From Bog-756 sp963824645 (GTDB lineage: Bacteria > Actinomycetota > Acidimicrobiia > Acidimicrobiales > RAAP-2), in assembly GCA_963824645.1 (NCBI GenBank), contig CAWGQC010000010.1:124001-188000 (forward strand): a stretch of DNA of 64,000 nt, read 5' to 3'. A program made the translations under genes and the position numbers. Below, one piece after another: positions 35,959 to 44,459 of this stretch (positions are counted from its first letter, which is position 1; each line of letters opens with the position of its first letter). Below the pieces are notes generated by a model that had not been told where the DNA came from, searched no databases, and was given only the letters and a program-made list of their open reading frames with translations.

Positions 35959-37215
35959 TCAGATCACCTCCCGGGTGATCTCCGGGAAAGCCTCGAGGTA
36001 GAAGGCGAACCGCTCGTACAGCTCGTCCGGCTCGAGCTGGAAATCGGTCCGCAGGTCATAGATCATCCGCCCCGCCTTGTCGCGGGGGTCGCCGGCCAGA
36101 TAGGTGGTCAGCTCGGACCGGGCCCGGGTGGTGAGACCGAGGCCGGCCACGTCGAGGATGCGGGAGGCGGTGGCCAGATCATCGGCCATGAACCGGCCGA
36201 ACTCCACGTCGACCCGCTGGGCCGCCGGGATCAGGTGGGCATCCCGGACCGCAACCCGAAGGAGGCGTTCGATGCGGTCGATCCAGTAGGCGGCCAGCTC
36301 GTCGGCCCCGATCGTCACCCGCCGCATGCGATCACCGTAGGCCAGCATGGTGATGGCCGACTGCAGCACGGCTACGGGATCCCTGAGGGTGAAGGCGATG
36401 GTGGCGTCCGGGAAGGTGGCCAGCAGCGGTCCGATCTGTTCGAGGTGCTGTGGCGTCTTGAGGACCCAGCGGGTCGGCCCCCGCAGATGACTGAGCACCT
36501 GGAGCTGACGGCGGAAGAATGCGTAGTGGGCGTGGTGGGCGAGGCCGAGGTAATGGTCCCGCCACGTCGGGACGCGGGCGTGCCATTCGAGGGTGTAGGA
36601 GCAGAGATCGAGATCCAGCAATTCACAGTCCTCCTCGATGCTCCACGGAGGACGGTCGTGCATGAGGGCGGTGAGCGGCGCCACCTGACCGGTGATCTCG
36701 TAGGTGGCCAGGCACCGCCGGTACCGGGGGTCGATGCCGTCGCGGCCGGGGCCGTCGCCTATGACCGGGATCGGCTCGACGACCTCCCACCACGGCAGGG
36801 ACCGGAACCGGGAGTCGGCGGCCAGCAGGTTGACCAGGTGGGTGGTACCCGATCGGGGCAGCCCGACCACGATGACCGGTGGTTCGAGCTCCACGTCGAG
36901 CGCCTCGGGATAGCGGGAGACGTGGTCCTCGAAGCGCAACCGGGCTTTGAGCAGTCCGACCAGCCGCTCCCTGATGATGTAGCGCCCGAGTCCCGACAGA
37001 CCGTGGTCGGCTTCGACGGCGTCGACCTGGGCGGCCAGGCGATCCAGCAGCGTCGGGTCGCCGAACCCATCCAGACCGGTGGCCCGCCGGGCATCGGCCA
37101 CGATGCCCTCGACGTGGAGGTCGACCTCGAGGGACAGCGCCCACCGGTAGGAGGCCTCCTCCTCGGGCGTGCGCTGAGGTTCCCGCAGGTCTCCGATGCG
37201 CACGTCGTGGGTCAC
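35959..37215 (-). CDS. Sulfotransferase family protein
   Basis: A 418-residue protein of the Sulfotransfer_3 type common in mycobacteria and relatives. The PAPS 5'-phosphosulfate loop is VGLPRSGTTHLVNLL (about 117-130), and the 3'-phosphate site is TIAFTLRDPVAVLQS. A conserved WWEVVEP and W-rich acceptor region follow the loop. It starts at GTG 37215 and heads a five-gene operon with a sulfatase-like hydrolase, SDR, VOC and ADH. It would transfer sulfate from PAPS to an alcohol or glycolipid; alternatively, such proteins may be non-canonical and bind other nucleotides. Confidence 0.88.
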   Translation of the reverse strand: MTHDVRIGDLREPQRTPEEEASYRWALSLEVDLHVEGIVADARRATGLDGFGDPTLLDRLAAQVDAVEADHGLSGLGRYIIRERLVGLLKARLRFEDHVSRYPEALDVELEPPVIVVGLPRSGTTHLVNLLAADSRFRSLPWWEVVEPIPVIGDGPGRDGIDPRYRRCLATYEITGQVAPLTALMHDRPPWSIEEDCELLDLDLCSYTLEWHARVPTWRDHYLGLAHHAHYAFFRRQLQVLSHLRGPTRWVLKTPQHLEQIGPLLATFPDATIAFTLRDPVAVLQSAITMLAYGDRMRRVTIGADELAAYWIDRIERLLRVAVRDAHLIPAAQRVDVEFGRFMADDLATASRILDVAGLGLTTRARSELTTYLAGDPRDKAGRMIYDLRTDFQLEPDELYERFAFYLEAFPEITREVI

Positions 37216-37397
37216 TGACGCTCCGTCTTTGCCGTCGGCCCCATCGGTGCCGGCGGCTCGAGTCGAGCTACCGGATCGGATCTATCCAATCGATCACGGG
37301 AGCTCGAGGACAAAAACATGCAGAGCGCACCATATCCAAAGAACGGTGATCTTCCTCGGGAGATACCGACGGTGCCCGGGTGTTCGCAGGAGGGTGA

Positions 37398-38927
37398 TCA
37401 GTCGCCGATACCTTCGAGCACCGACTCCATCTCCAGCTCTTCCTGCTCCGGTCGGAAGGTGCGGCCGGTGGCCGCGGCCGGGGCCCGCATGACGGCGACT
37501 ACCACCACCAGGGCCAGAGCCAGGAACAGGGCCGAGCCCCTCAGTGCGGTGGCTATGGCGTGGGCCAGGTTCCACTGGGCCAGTGACCGTGCCGGCCCGG
37601 CTGCGATCGGGTGACCGTCTCCGCCGTGGCTGGCCGCGGCGAACACGGTTATCAGGATGCCCAGACCGAGCGATCCTCCCAATTGCTGGGCCACGTTGAC
37701 CAGGCCTGAGGCGGCGCCGGCGTCGTCGGCGTCCACCCCGGCGATCCCGGCCGTGGTCAGGGGGACCAGGGCGGCTCCGATGCCGGTACCGAGCAGGGCC
37801 ATGGGCACCATGATCTGGGGGAAGAAGGGTGTGGTGGGTGAGAGCCGGCTCAGCCAGACCATGCCCACCAGGGCCACCAGCACCCCGCCGGCCAGCAGCC
37901 GTTCCGTACCCACCCGCTGCACGAACCGGGGCACCACCCGCACCACGGCGAACATGACTGCCGTCACCGGCAGGAAGGCCAGGCCCGACTGGAGGGGGCT
38001 GTAGCCGAGGACCCCCTGGAAGAACTGGGTCATGAAGAAGAACATGGCGAACATGCCGCTGACGATGAGCATGCGGGCCACGTAAGCCCCCGAGCGCTGT
38101 CTGCTGACAAAGAGCTTGAGAGGCGTGATGGGCTGCTCGGCCCGGTTCTCGTTGACGACGAAAGTGACCAGCAGGCCGGCACTGAGGAAGAACGAGATGA
38201 GGGTCACCGGGGCGCCCCAGCCCCGGGAGGCGGCACTCACGAACCCGTAGACGAGGAGGGTCATCCCCACGGTTGAGGTGACGGCTCCGGCCACATCGAA
38301 GCGTCCGGGGCGGCGCTCGGTCTCGGGCAGGTAGCGCGGGGCGAGGAAGATCAGGACGATGCCGATGGGCACGTTGATGAACAGTCCCCACCGCCACGAG
38401 ATCCAGGTGGTCAGCATGCCGCCCAGCAGCAGTCCGACGCTTCCCCCTCCGCCGGCCACGGCGCTGTAGGCACCAACGGCCCGGGAGCGGGCCGGTCCCT
38501 CCTCGAAGCTGATCTGGAGGAGGGCGAGGGTCGACGGTGCGGCGATGGCGGCTCCGACGCCTTGCACAGCCCGGGCGATCAACAGCCAGGAGGCCGATTG
38601 GGCCAGACCTCCCATCATGGAGGCCAAGGTGAACAGGGCGATGCCGGCCACGAAGACCCGGCGCCGCCCGAGGATGTCACCGGCCCGGGCCCCGAGAAGC
38701 AGGAGGCCGCCGAAGGTCAGGGTGTAGGCGTTCTGTACCCAGGACAACCCGGTGGACGAGAAGTGCAGGGCGCGGTGGATGTCGGGCAGAGCGGTGATGA
38801 CGATGGTGGCGTCGAGGATGATCATCAGGTAGGTGGCCAGGATGATGGCCAGTACCACAGTGGGATTCCCGCCCCGGCGGGGGCGGGCGGGGTCTCCTGG
38901 GGCGCGTTGGGTCAGGGTGGTTGTCAT
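37398..38927 (-). CDS. MFS drug exporter, DHA2 (EmrB/QacA) family
   Basis: A 509-residue, 14-helix major facilitator antiporter: VLAIILATYLMIILDATIVITALPDI (motif D of the 14-TMS class), LLLLGARAGDILGRRRVF (motif A), VQGVGAAIAAPSTLALLQ (motif C) and RAVGAYSAVAGGGGSVGLLLGG. It exports hydrophobic compounds using the proton gradient. The TetR gene is divergent with three palindromes in between, so this transporter is very probably its target and is de-repressed by a ligand. The C-terminus ends in an acidic tail. Confidence 0.94.
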   Translation of the reverse strand: MTTTLTQRAPGDPARPRRGGNPTVVLAIILATYLMIILDATIVITALPDIHRALHFSSTGLSWVQNAYTLTFGGLLLLGARAGDILGRRRVFVAGIALFTLASMMGGLAQSASWLLIARAVQGVGAAIAAPSTLALLQISFEEGPARSRAVGAYSAVAGGGGSVGLLLGGMLTTWISWRWGLFINVPIGIVLIFLAPRYLPETERRPGRFDVAGAVTSTVGMTLLVYGFVSAASRGWGAPVTLISFFLSAGLLVTFVVNENRAEQPITPLKLFVSRQRSGAYVARMLIVSGMFAMFFFMTQFFQGVLGYSPLQSGLAFLPVTAVMFAVVRVVPRFVQRVGTERLLAGGVLVALVGMVWLSRLSPTTPFFPQIMVPMALLGTGIGAALVPLTTAGIAGVDADDAGAASGLVNVAQQLGGSLGLGILITVFAAASHGGDGHPIAAGPARSLAQWNLAHAIATALRGSALFLALALVVVVAVMRAPAAATGRTFRPEQEELEMESVLEGIGD

Positions 38928-38968
38928 GGGGTGCTTCTCCCGGTCGAGGGGTGTGTGGTGGGACTAAA

Positions 38969-39032
38969 GTGGAGGTTGCCTCCACAAAGAAGCGGAGGTT
39001 GCCTCCGATTACTATACGGAGGTAACCTCCGT
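38969..39032. promoter_or_regulatory. Three palindromic operators between the MFS exporter and TetR gene
   Basis: Three near-identical palindromes sit at 38969-38985 (GTGGAGGTTGCCTCCAC), 38993-39007 (CGGAGGTTGCCTCCG) and 39016-39032 (ACGGAGGTAACCTCCGT). Centres are 23 and 24 bases apart, so they lie on nearly the same face of the helix. They fill most of the 133-base divergent region and would cover both promoters. This is the expected arrangement for a TetR-family repressor controlling an exporter and itself. Confidence 0.92.
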
Positions 39033-39060
39033 TTTGCAACTCTTTGAGGGAATTTGAGCG

Positions 39061-39651
39061 ATGACCAGCACACAGACGGCCAGAGAACCTCTTCTGAAGC
39101 GCCCCCAGCGGGCGGACGCCCGGCGTAACTACGAGAAGCTCCTGGCCGCCGGCCGGCAGGCGTTCACCGAGGACGATCGGTCGGCCTCCCTGGAGGACGT
39201 GGCCCGACGGGCCGGCGTGGGGATCGGCACCCTGTACCGGCACTTCCCCCGCCGCCAGGATCTCCTCGAGGCCATCTACGTGGAGGAGGTCGACGCCCTC
39301 TGCCGCTCGGCCGTCGACCTGGCCGGCGAACCGCCGTGGGAGGCCCTGGTGGCATGGCTGCACCGGTTCGTCGCCTACCTGGCCACCAAGCAGGCTCTGG
39401 CAGATGAGCTGTTGACCTACACCGATCGCGACGCCGATGTGTTCAAGACCTGTCGGTCCAGCATGTACGCCGGGGGTGAGCCCCTGCTCCTGCGGGCCCA
39501 GGAGGCGCAGGTGGTCCGGTCCGACACCAACATCGCCGAGGTCATCCAACTGGTGGGCGGCATCGCCAAAATCCAGACGGTCGACCAAGCCCAGCGGAAC
39601 CGCCTGCTCGACATGGCTCTCGACGGTCTGCGTTACCAGGGACCGGCCTGA
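39061..39651 (+). CDS. TetR-family repressor
   Basis: A 196-residue regulator. The N-terminal DNA-binding helix-turn-helix is RADARRNYEKLLAAGRQAFTEDDRSASLEDVARRAGVGIGTLYRHFPRRQDLLEAIY; the remainder is the ligand-binding dimer domain. ATG 39061 starts MTSTQTAREPLLKRPQ. It is divergent from the MFS exporter and almost certainly binds the three palindromes at 38969-39032. The C-terminal ligand domain does not reveal the inducer. Confidence 0.94.
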   Translation: MTSTQTAREPLLKRPQRADARRNYEKLLAAGRQAFTEDDRSASLEDVARRAGVGIGTLYRHFPRRQDLLEAIYVEEVDALCRSAVDLAGEPPWEALVAWLHRFVAYLATKQALADELLTYTDRDADVFKTCRSSMYAGGEPLLLRAQEAQVVRSDTNIAEVIQLVGGIAKIQTVDQAQRNRLLDMALDGLRYQGPA

Positions 39652-39737
39652 GCGGCTCCGCCGGAACCGTCCGCTAATCTCCGTCCCCGGCCGCACCGGC
39701 TCGATGGGCGGCCGACCGGGCCAGGGGATCAGAGCGG

Positions 39738-40313
39738 ATGGAAAGAGTGATGGACGCAACCGACGTCGATGAGGCTGGGTTCCAGCAGCGACTGGCCGCC
39801 CTGATCGGGCGCCCGATGGGATCGGCCGGAGCATCGATGGGTCCCGACCCGGTCAACCAACCGATGATCCGCCACTGGGCCGCCGCCTTCGAGGACCGCA
39901 ATCCCGTCTATACCGACGGGGCCGTTGCCGCCGCCACCCGGTTCGGGGAGGTGGTGGCACCACCACTCATGCTCCAGACCTGGACCATGGCCACCCCGCT
40001 GATCACCGGCATCGCCGAACGGGGTGGGTCGCCCGTGGTGTCGACCGCAGCCAGCCCCTTGGCCGTGTTCGACGAGGCGGGTTTCGTGGGCACCCTGGCT
40101 TCCAACACCGAGTTCGACATCTTGCGCTACCTGCGGTTGGGGGAGACGGTGTCGGCCTCCACCGTCATCGAATCCATCTCGGCCCGCAAACAGACCCGGA
40201 TCGGTCCGGGCTACTTCGTGACCTGGGTCACCACGTACGTAGCCGGATCCGGCGACGTGGTCGGCCGGCAGCGCTTCCGGATCCTCAAGTTCAAGCCGGA
40301 GGCGCCGTCATGA
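39738..40313 (+). CDS. MaoC-like hydratase/dehydratase subunit, N-terminal-domain type
   Basis: A 191-residue protein of the MaoC_dehydrat_N (FAS1-like dehydratase) hot-dog family: RPMGSAGASMGPDPVNQPMIRHWAAAFEDRNPVYTD, AAATRFGEVVAPPLMLQTW and the closing FVTWVTTYVAGSGDVVGRQRFRILKF. The next gene overlaps by four bases and is a second hot-dog subunit carrying a D-x4-H motif. The pair resembles the two-subunit enoyl-CoA hydratases of steroid or lipid catabolism such as ChsH1/ChsH2. In those the N-type subunit is non-catalytic and binds acyl-CoA. Confidence 0.85.
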   Translation: MERVMDATDVDEAGFQQRLAALIGRPMGSAGASMGPDPVNQPMIRHWAAAFEDRNPVYTDGAVAAATRFGEVVAPPLMLQTWTMATPLITGIAERGGSPVVSTAASPLAVFDEAGFVGTLASNTEFDILRYLRLGETVSASTVIESISARKQTRIGPGYFVTWVTTYVAGSGDVVGRQRFRILKFKPEAPS

Positions 40314-40765
40314 CCGACCGGTCGTCGATCACATCACTGGCGTGGCCGGACATCCGGGTGGGCGACCGGCTGCCCGACATGGTCATCGACGTCACCGCCA
40401 CCCGGATAGTGGCCGGGGCCATCGCCTCCCGCGACTTCATGCCCGTCCACCACGACCGGTCGTACGCCAACACCCAGGGCGCCCCCGACATCTTCATGAA
40501 CATCCTGTCCGACACCGGGTATTGCAGCCGGTTCCTCACCGACTGGGCCGGCCCCGAGGCGATGATCAAGAGGCTGGCCATCCGCTTGGGGGTTCCGCTG
40601 TTCCCCGACACGGTGCTCACCTACTCGGGCTCGGTCACCGGCAGTCGGATCGAGGAGGGCGAGGGGGTCGTCGACGTCGAGCTCCGGGCGTCGACGGCGT
40701 TGGGCGACCACGTCACCGGGAGCGCGGTGCTGAGTCTGCCTCTTCCGCCCGAGCCGGGCTCCTAG
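40310..40765 (+). CDS. MaoC-like hydratase subunit with catalytic Asp/His
   Basis: A 151-residue hot-dog protein. DFMPVHHDRSYAN carries the Asp and His used in MaoC hydratases, then FMNILSDTGYCSRFLTDWAG and a C-terminal VDVELRASTALGDHVTGSAVLSLPL. It starts in an ATGA overlap with the upstream subunit, so a stoichiometric heteromer is likely. It would hydrate an enoyl-CoA thioester. Its stop overlaps that of the opposite aldo/keto reductase by four bases (40762-40765). Confidence 0.87.
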   Translation: MTDRSSITSLAWPDIRVGDRLPDMVIDVTATRIVAGAIASRDFMPVHHDRSYANTQGAPDIFMNILSDTGYCSRFLTDWAGPEAMIKRLAIRLGVPLFPDTVLTYSGSVTGSRIEEGEGVVDVELRASTALGDHVTGSAVLSLPLPPEPGS

Positions 40766-41778
40766 CGCCGGCGGAGGTGCTTGTCGTCGACGGCTGGATG
40801 GGCGGCCATGTAGTTGTCCGCCGGGTTGAGTTCGCGCCCGGGCGGGACGATCTCGTCGATCCGGTCGAGGACGTCTCCGCTCAGTTCCACGTCGACCCCG
40901 GCCAGCAGGTCTTCGAGCTGCCCGAACGTCCGCGGCCCGATGAGGACGGAGGTGACCGCCGGGTGGGCACGCACGAAGCCGGTGGCCAGATGGGTGAGGG
41001 GCAGCCCGGCCTGGTGGGCCAATCCGGTGAGCTGACCCACGGCTCCCTGCTTGGCCCGGTTGGCCGCCACCGTGAGGTCGAAGAACCGGGCTCCTGGCCC
41101 TTGGGCGCGGTGGCTCTGGGTGGGGTCGTCCCGTCCCGACAGCCACCCGCTGGCCAGGGGGCCGTAGGTCAACACCCCCATCTGAAAGCGCTGGGCGGTG
41201 GGCAGCACCGACGCCTCAATGGTCCGGTTGAGAACGGAGTAGCGCGGCTGTTCCGTCCGGAAGCGGTGGTGGCCCCGTCGGTCAGCCACCCACTGGGCCT
41301 CGACCATCAACTCGGCCGGGAAGGTGGAGGAGCCGATGGCGCGTACCTTGCCCGAACGGATCAGGTCGGACAAGGCGGCCAGGGTCTCGTCGATGTCGGT
41401 GTCCCAATCGGGCCGGTGCATCTGGTAGATGTCGATGTGGTCGGTACCCAGCCGGCGCAGGCTGTTCTCGACGGCCTGGGCGATCCAGCGGGGGGAACCG
41501 CCCCGCTGGTTGGCGTCCGGGCCCATGGGAAGGGCGAACTTGGTGGCCACGATGACGTCGTGGCGCCGCCCCTTGAGCGCCTTACCCACGATCTCCTCCG
41601 ACTCACCCCCCGAGTACACGTCGGCGGTGTCGATGCAGTTGATGCCGGCATCGAGGGCGGCGTGGATGATGCGGACGGAGTCGTCGTGGTCGGGGTTGCC
41701 CATAGCCCCCAACATCATGGTGCCGAGGGTGAACTCGCTCACCGACATGCCGGTTCCGCCGAGGACTCTGCGTTTCAT
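40762..41778 (-). CDS. Aldo/keto reductase
   Basis: A 338-residue AKR. The catalytic tetrad is visible: Asp in IDTADVYSGGESEE, Tyr in DVYS, Lys in VATKFALPM and His in YQMHRPDWD. C-terminal NADPH-binding text is LIGPRTFGQLEDLLAGVD. It reduces an aldehyde or ketone with NADPH. It is convergent with the MaoC pair and is not in an operon with another minus-strand gene that is certain; the DUF5996 gene lies 36 bases upstream on the same strand. Confidence 0.92.
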   Translation of the reverse strand: MKRRVLGGTGMSVSEFTLGTMMLGAMGNPDHDDSVRIIHAALDAGINCIDTADVYSGGESEEIVGKALKGRRHDVIVATKFALPMGPDANQRGGSPRWIAQAVENSLRRLGTDHIDIYQMHRPDWDTDIDETLAALSDLIRSGKVRAIGSSTFPAELMVEAQWVADRRGHHRFRTEQPRYSVLNRTIEASVLPTAQRFQMGVLTYGPLASGWLSGRDDPTQSHRAQGPGARFFDLTVAANRAKQGAVGQLTGLAHQAGLPLTHLATGFVRAHPAVTSVLIGPRTFGQLEDLLAGVDVELSGDVLDRIDEIVPPGRELNPADNYMAAHPAVDDKHLRRR

Positions 41779-41814
41779 GGATCCCCTGTTCTCGGTGGTA
41801 GTGGGAGCCAGCGC

Positions 41815-42738
41815 CTACCTGACGGGTGGCGGGTTCCCCTCGGCACTGGCCGCCAAGGTGGGGTCCCAGTCGCACACCGAGCAGGCATGGACGAAGGCCG
41901 AGTGGGCGAAGGTGAGGGCGGTGGCCCGCGGATCGGAGCTCGCGCACACGTCGCTCCAGTCGAGGATGTACTCACCGAGCGTCGGATCCCAATGGGCCCT
42001 CCGGGGAGACAAGGTGGCCCCTGCGAATCCGGGGGGAGCCGGGTGAGCGTAGGCGTAGAAGGCGGCCTTGGCGTATCTGCCGTCGCCCGGCCACCATCCG
42101 ACCGCTACTTCCTGGGCGTCCATGGCATTGCGCATGATGAAATCCTCTGACGGCGGATCCGCCGATCGACCGGAGAAGAGACTGACGGCCAGGTCGAAGG
42201 ATCCCCACCAGGCATTGACCGGTGTCGATCGACCCCGGTAGGCAGCTCGGAACGACGAGAGGACCAGGGCCGCTTGGGTGGCGGCAGCAAAGTACACGGC
42301 GACGCCGTCAGGGTCGTACCGGGCGTGCTCCTCGTCGGTGTCGAGCGGCGTGGTCCAAGGAACCTCCTGGGGCTTCAAATTCACGTCAACCGGCCCCACA
42401 AGGTCGTGGACGGCGGTCAAGAGCTGCCGGGTAACGGCGCCCACCGACCGGTCCGGAACCAAGGGGACACGGGCACCGCCACCGTTGCTGGTCTCGACGA
42501 CGGCCTCATGCACCTGGAGATCGAGAACAACCACCAACGACCCCGATCCGTCCGGAGCCGGCAGTGGAGCGGTCTCCCACCCCCTCGCCGTCAGTCGGAG
42601 AGCGGCGTGCTGGAGTTGCGGTTCGGGTGGCGCCAGGGCGACGGCCATTTTTCCCAGGAGTTGGGTGTGGGCGTGCAGAGTGTCACAGGTCTCGGCCCAA
42701 TCGCCGTAGGAGATGTCCGGCCAGGTCTCAACCATCAC
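41815..42738 (-). CDS. DUF5996 family protein
   Basis: A 307-residue protein with the DUF5996 signature: WPDISYGDWAETCDTLHAHTQLLGKMAVALAPPEPQ at the start, then GGGARVPLVPDRSV and AFYAYAHPAPPGF. No catalytic motif or known function exists that I can name. It contains a Trp-rich middle (WWGSFDLAVSLFSGR) and is soluble. It lies 36 bases upstream of the aldo/keto reductase on the same strand and may be co-transcribed. Confidence 0.85.
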   Translation of the reverse strand: MMVETWPDISYGDWAETCDTLHAHTQLLGKMAVALAPPEPQLQHAALRLTARGWETAPLPAPDGSGSLVVVLDLQVHEAVVETSNGGGARVPLVPDRSVGAVTRQLLTAVHDLVGPVDVNLKPQEVPWTTPLDTDEEHARYDPDGVAVYFAAATQAALVLSSFRAAYRGRSTPVNAWWGSFDLAVSLFSGRSADPPSEDFIMRNAMDAQEVAVGWWPGDGRYAKAAFYAYAHPAPPGFAGATLSPRRAHWDPTLGEYILDWSDVCASSDPRATALTFAHSAFVHACSVCDWDPTLAASAEGNPPPVR

Positions 42739-42921
42739 CGCACGCTAACAAGCGGGCCGGGGAGTCAACAGGGGGATTCGTCGGTGGTCATCGAACGGTC
42801 CCCTACCGGCACACACATCCACAGCGTGTGAACAACATCGATGTAGTTCGACACGTAAGAGGGGCGTCTCCCCGCCTGGCCCTTGTCAGCGCTGCAAGCA
42901 CAGGAGTACCGTGTACAACTA

Positions 42922-43329
42922 GTGGATACAAACGAGTACTCCCTGGAGCCGCCGGACGGGCTGGCCGAGCGGATCCGCCGCTACCGCCTCAAGAACGGGA
43001 CAACCCAGCGGGAACTGGCCGATCAATTGGGCGTGACCCAGCAGTCGGTGGCGCGATGGGAGCAGGGCTCGCCGCCGAGGAAGTACATGCTTCGGGTCAT
43101 CGAATCGCTGCTGGCGGAGACGGGAACGGGCGACCAGCCGGATGATCTGGCGGAGATCATCGGCATTCGCCCACCGGCGGCCGGCCGGGTCCCCACCCGG
43201 GCGGTCGAAGACGCCCGCAAGATCTACGTGCACGGATGCCTCAAGCTCCTCCAGCGCGGCGAACGACTGCCCAATCGGGTGCTCCTGCTTCTGGCCGACG
43301 AGCTCGGCCTGGGTACTGACGACGACTGA
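42922..43329 (+). CDS. XRE-family helix-turn-helix protein
   Basis: A 135-residue protein. GLAERIRRYRLKNGTTQRELADQLGVTQQSVARWEQGSPP is a canonical Cro/C1-type HTH. The C-terminal half (IIGIRPPAAGRVP...LLQRGERLPNRVLLLLADELGLG) has no recognised domain. The start is GTG 42922. A dyad-like TGTAC...GATACA surrounds the start and could serve autoregulation, but it is imperfect. Its target is unknown, with no toxin-like or phage gene beside it. Confidence 0.82.
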   Translation: MDTNEYSLEPPDGLAERIRRYRLKNGTTQRELADQLGVTQQSVARWEQGSPPRKYMLRVIESLLAETGTGDQPDDLAEIIGIRPPAAGRVPTRAVEDARKIYVHGCLKLLQRGERLPNRVLLLLADELGLGTDDD

Positions 43330-43391
43330 GGGAGTGACCGCACGGCCCTCCGTGCCCATGTCGGTGCCCACCTGACCTCAGGAGTAGCCGG

Positions 43392-44309
43392 TCACGCCCG
43401 AGACGGGCCGATGACGGAGGCGCCGTAGCGTTCCAGACCTTCGAGGGACTGCGCCAGCGATGCGCCGGGAACGGAGACCCCGGCCCAGGTGACGCCGAGC
43501 TCCGCCAGCTGATCGAGGGCGGCCATGTGGGCATCGGCGTTGAAATGCTCGCCTAGATTCCCCCCGGCCGGCGTGGCGAAGGCAACGTCGATGTCCGACC
43601 GAGAACGCCCTTCCTCTTCCACAAGACGCCAGAGTTCGTCGAGCATGGCGGCCAGGTCGTCGACGGTCTCGAGGGGCGGCGTTTTGGTGGTGGCGGAGAG
43701 CGAGCGCGGTGCGGGGAAGGGCGACCAACCGTTTCCGTAACGGGCCACCCGCCGGCGGGACAGTCGACTGTTGCCCCCGATCCATATCGGTGGCGCGGTC
43801 CGCGGCTTCGGATTGGCTGTCAGCCCTTTGGCGCTGATGCCGATCCCCTCGTAGGAGAAGTCGTCCTCGGTCCACATTCCCCGTAGTACCTCGATGGCCT
43901 GATCGAACAGGGCGTTGCGTTGTTCGAAGTCGATGCCCAGACCCCGGTATTCACCGCGCAGGTAGCCGGTGGCCACGGCCAGGGTGAAGCGGTCCTCCGA
44001 CAGCATGGCCATGGTGGCCACCGTTTTGGCGATGACGAGGGGATGACGATAGGGGAGCACCACGATGTTGGGGATCAGGCGGATTCGTTCGGTCACCGCC
44101 GAGCAGAAGGTCAGCGCCACAAATGGATCGAGGGCATCGTGCCCTCCGGCCTTGAGCCACCGGTCGGTCGGCGCCGGGTGATCGGTGAATCCGATGCCGT
44201 CGAATCCCGCCGCCTCGGCCGTGCGGGCGAACTCCGTAACGGCCGCTCTGGTCATGAGCTCCGGACTGGCCGGATGGGTGATCAGGGGGTAGGTGACGGA
44301 GAATTTCAT
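43392..44309 (-). CDS. LLM-class F420-dependent oxidoreductase
   Basis: A 305-residue member of the luciferase-like superfamily with F420-type features: KFSVTYPLITHP at the N-terminus, AAGFDGIGFTDHPAP, RIRLIPNIVVLPYRHPLVIAKTVATM and ATGYLRGEYRGLGIDFEQRN, then PKPRTAPPIWIGG. The ATG at 44309 gives this N-terminus; the in-frame extension to 44381 is not family-like. It resembles the TIGR03619-type oxidoreductases of actinobacteria. Together with the gene at 4885 it points to an F420-producing host. No operon partner. Confidence 0.9.
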   Translation of the reverse strand: MKFSVTYPLITHPASPELMTRAAVTEFARTAEAAGFDGIGFTDHPAPTDRWLKAGGHDALDPFVALTFCSAVTERIRLIPNIVVLPYRHPLVIAKTVATMAMLSEDRFTLAVATGYLRGEYRGLGIDFEQRNALFDQAIEVLRGMWTEDDFSYEGIGISAKGLTANPKPRTAPPIWIGGNSRLSRRRVARYGNGWSPFPAPRSLSATTKTPPLETVDDLAAMLDELWRLVEEEGRSRSDIDVAFATPAGGNLGEHFNADAHMAALDQLAELGVTWAGVSVPGASLAQSLEGLERYGASVIGPSRA

Positions 44310-44459
44310 GGGTGCTCCCAACATTCTGTGTGCCTCCGCTGAAGAGGCCGGGACGGTCGCATGGAAGACCGTGTCTAACACTGCTGCGGCCCGGGCCGGA
44401 GCTGGAGGGACAGCTGGGGGCGATGGTCGGGTGGTAGGAGGAGTGGATCCCCCCGACCG

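Noticed and set aside
34788..35978. Overlapping plus-strand frames in the sulfotransferase operon
   Set aside because: They are antisense shadows without motifs; minus-strand genes have clear domains and overlaps.
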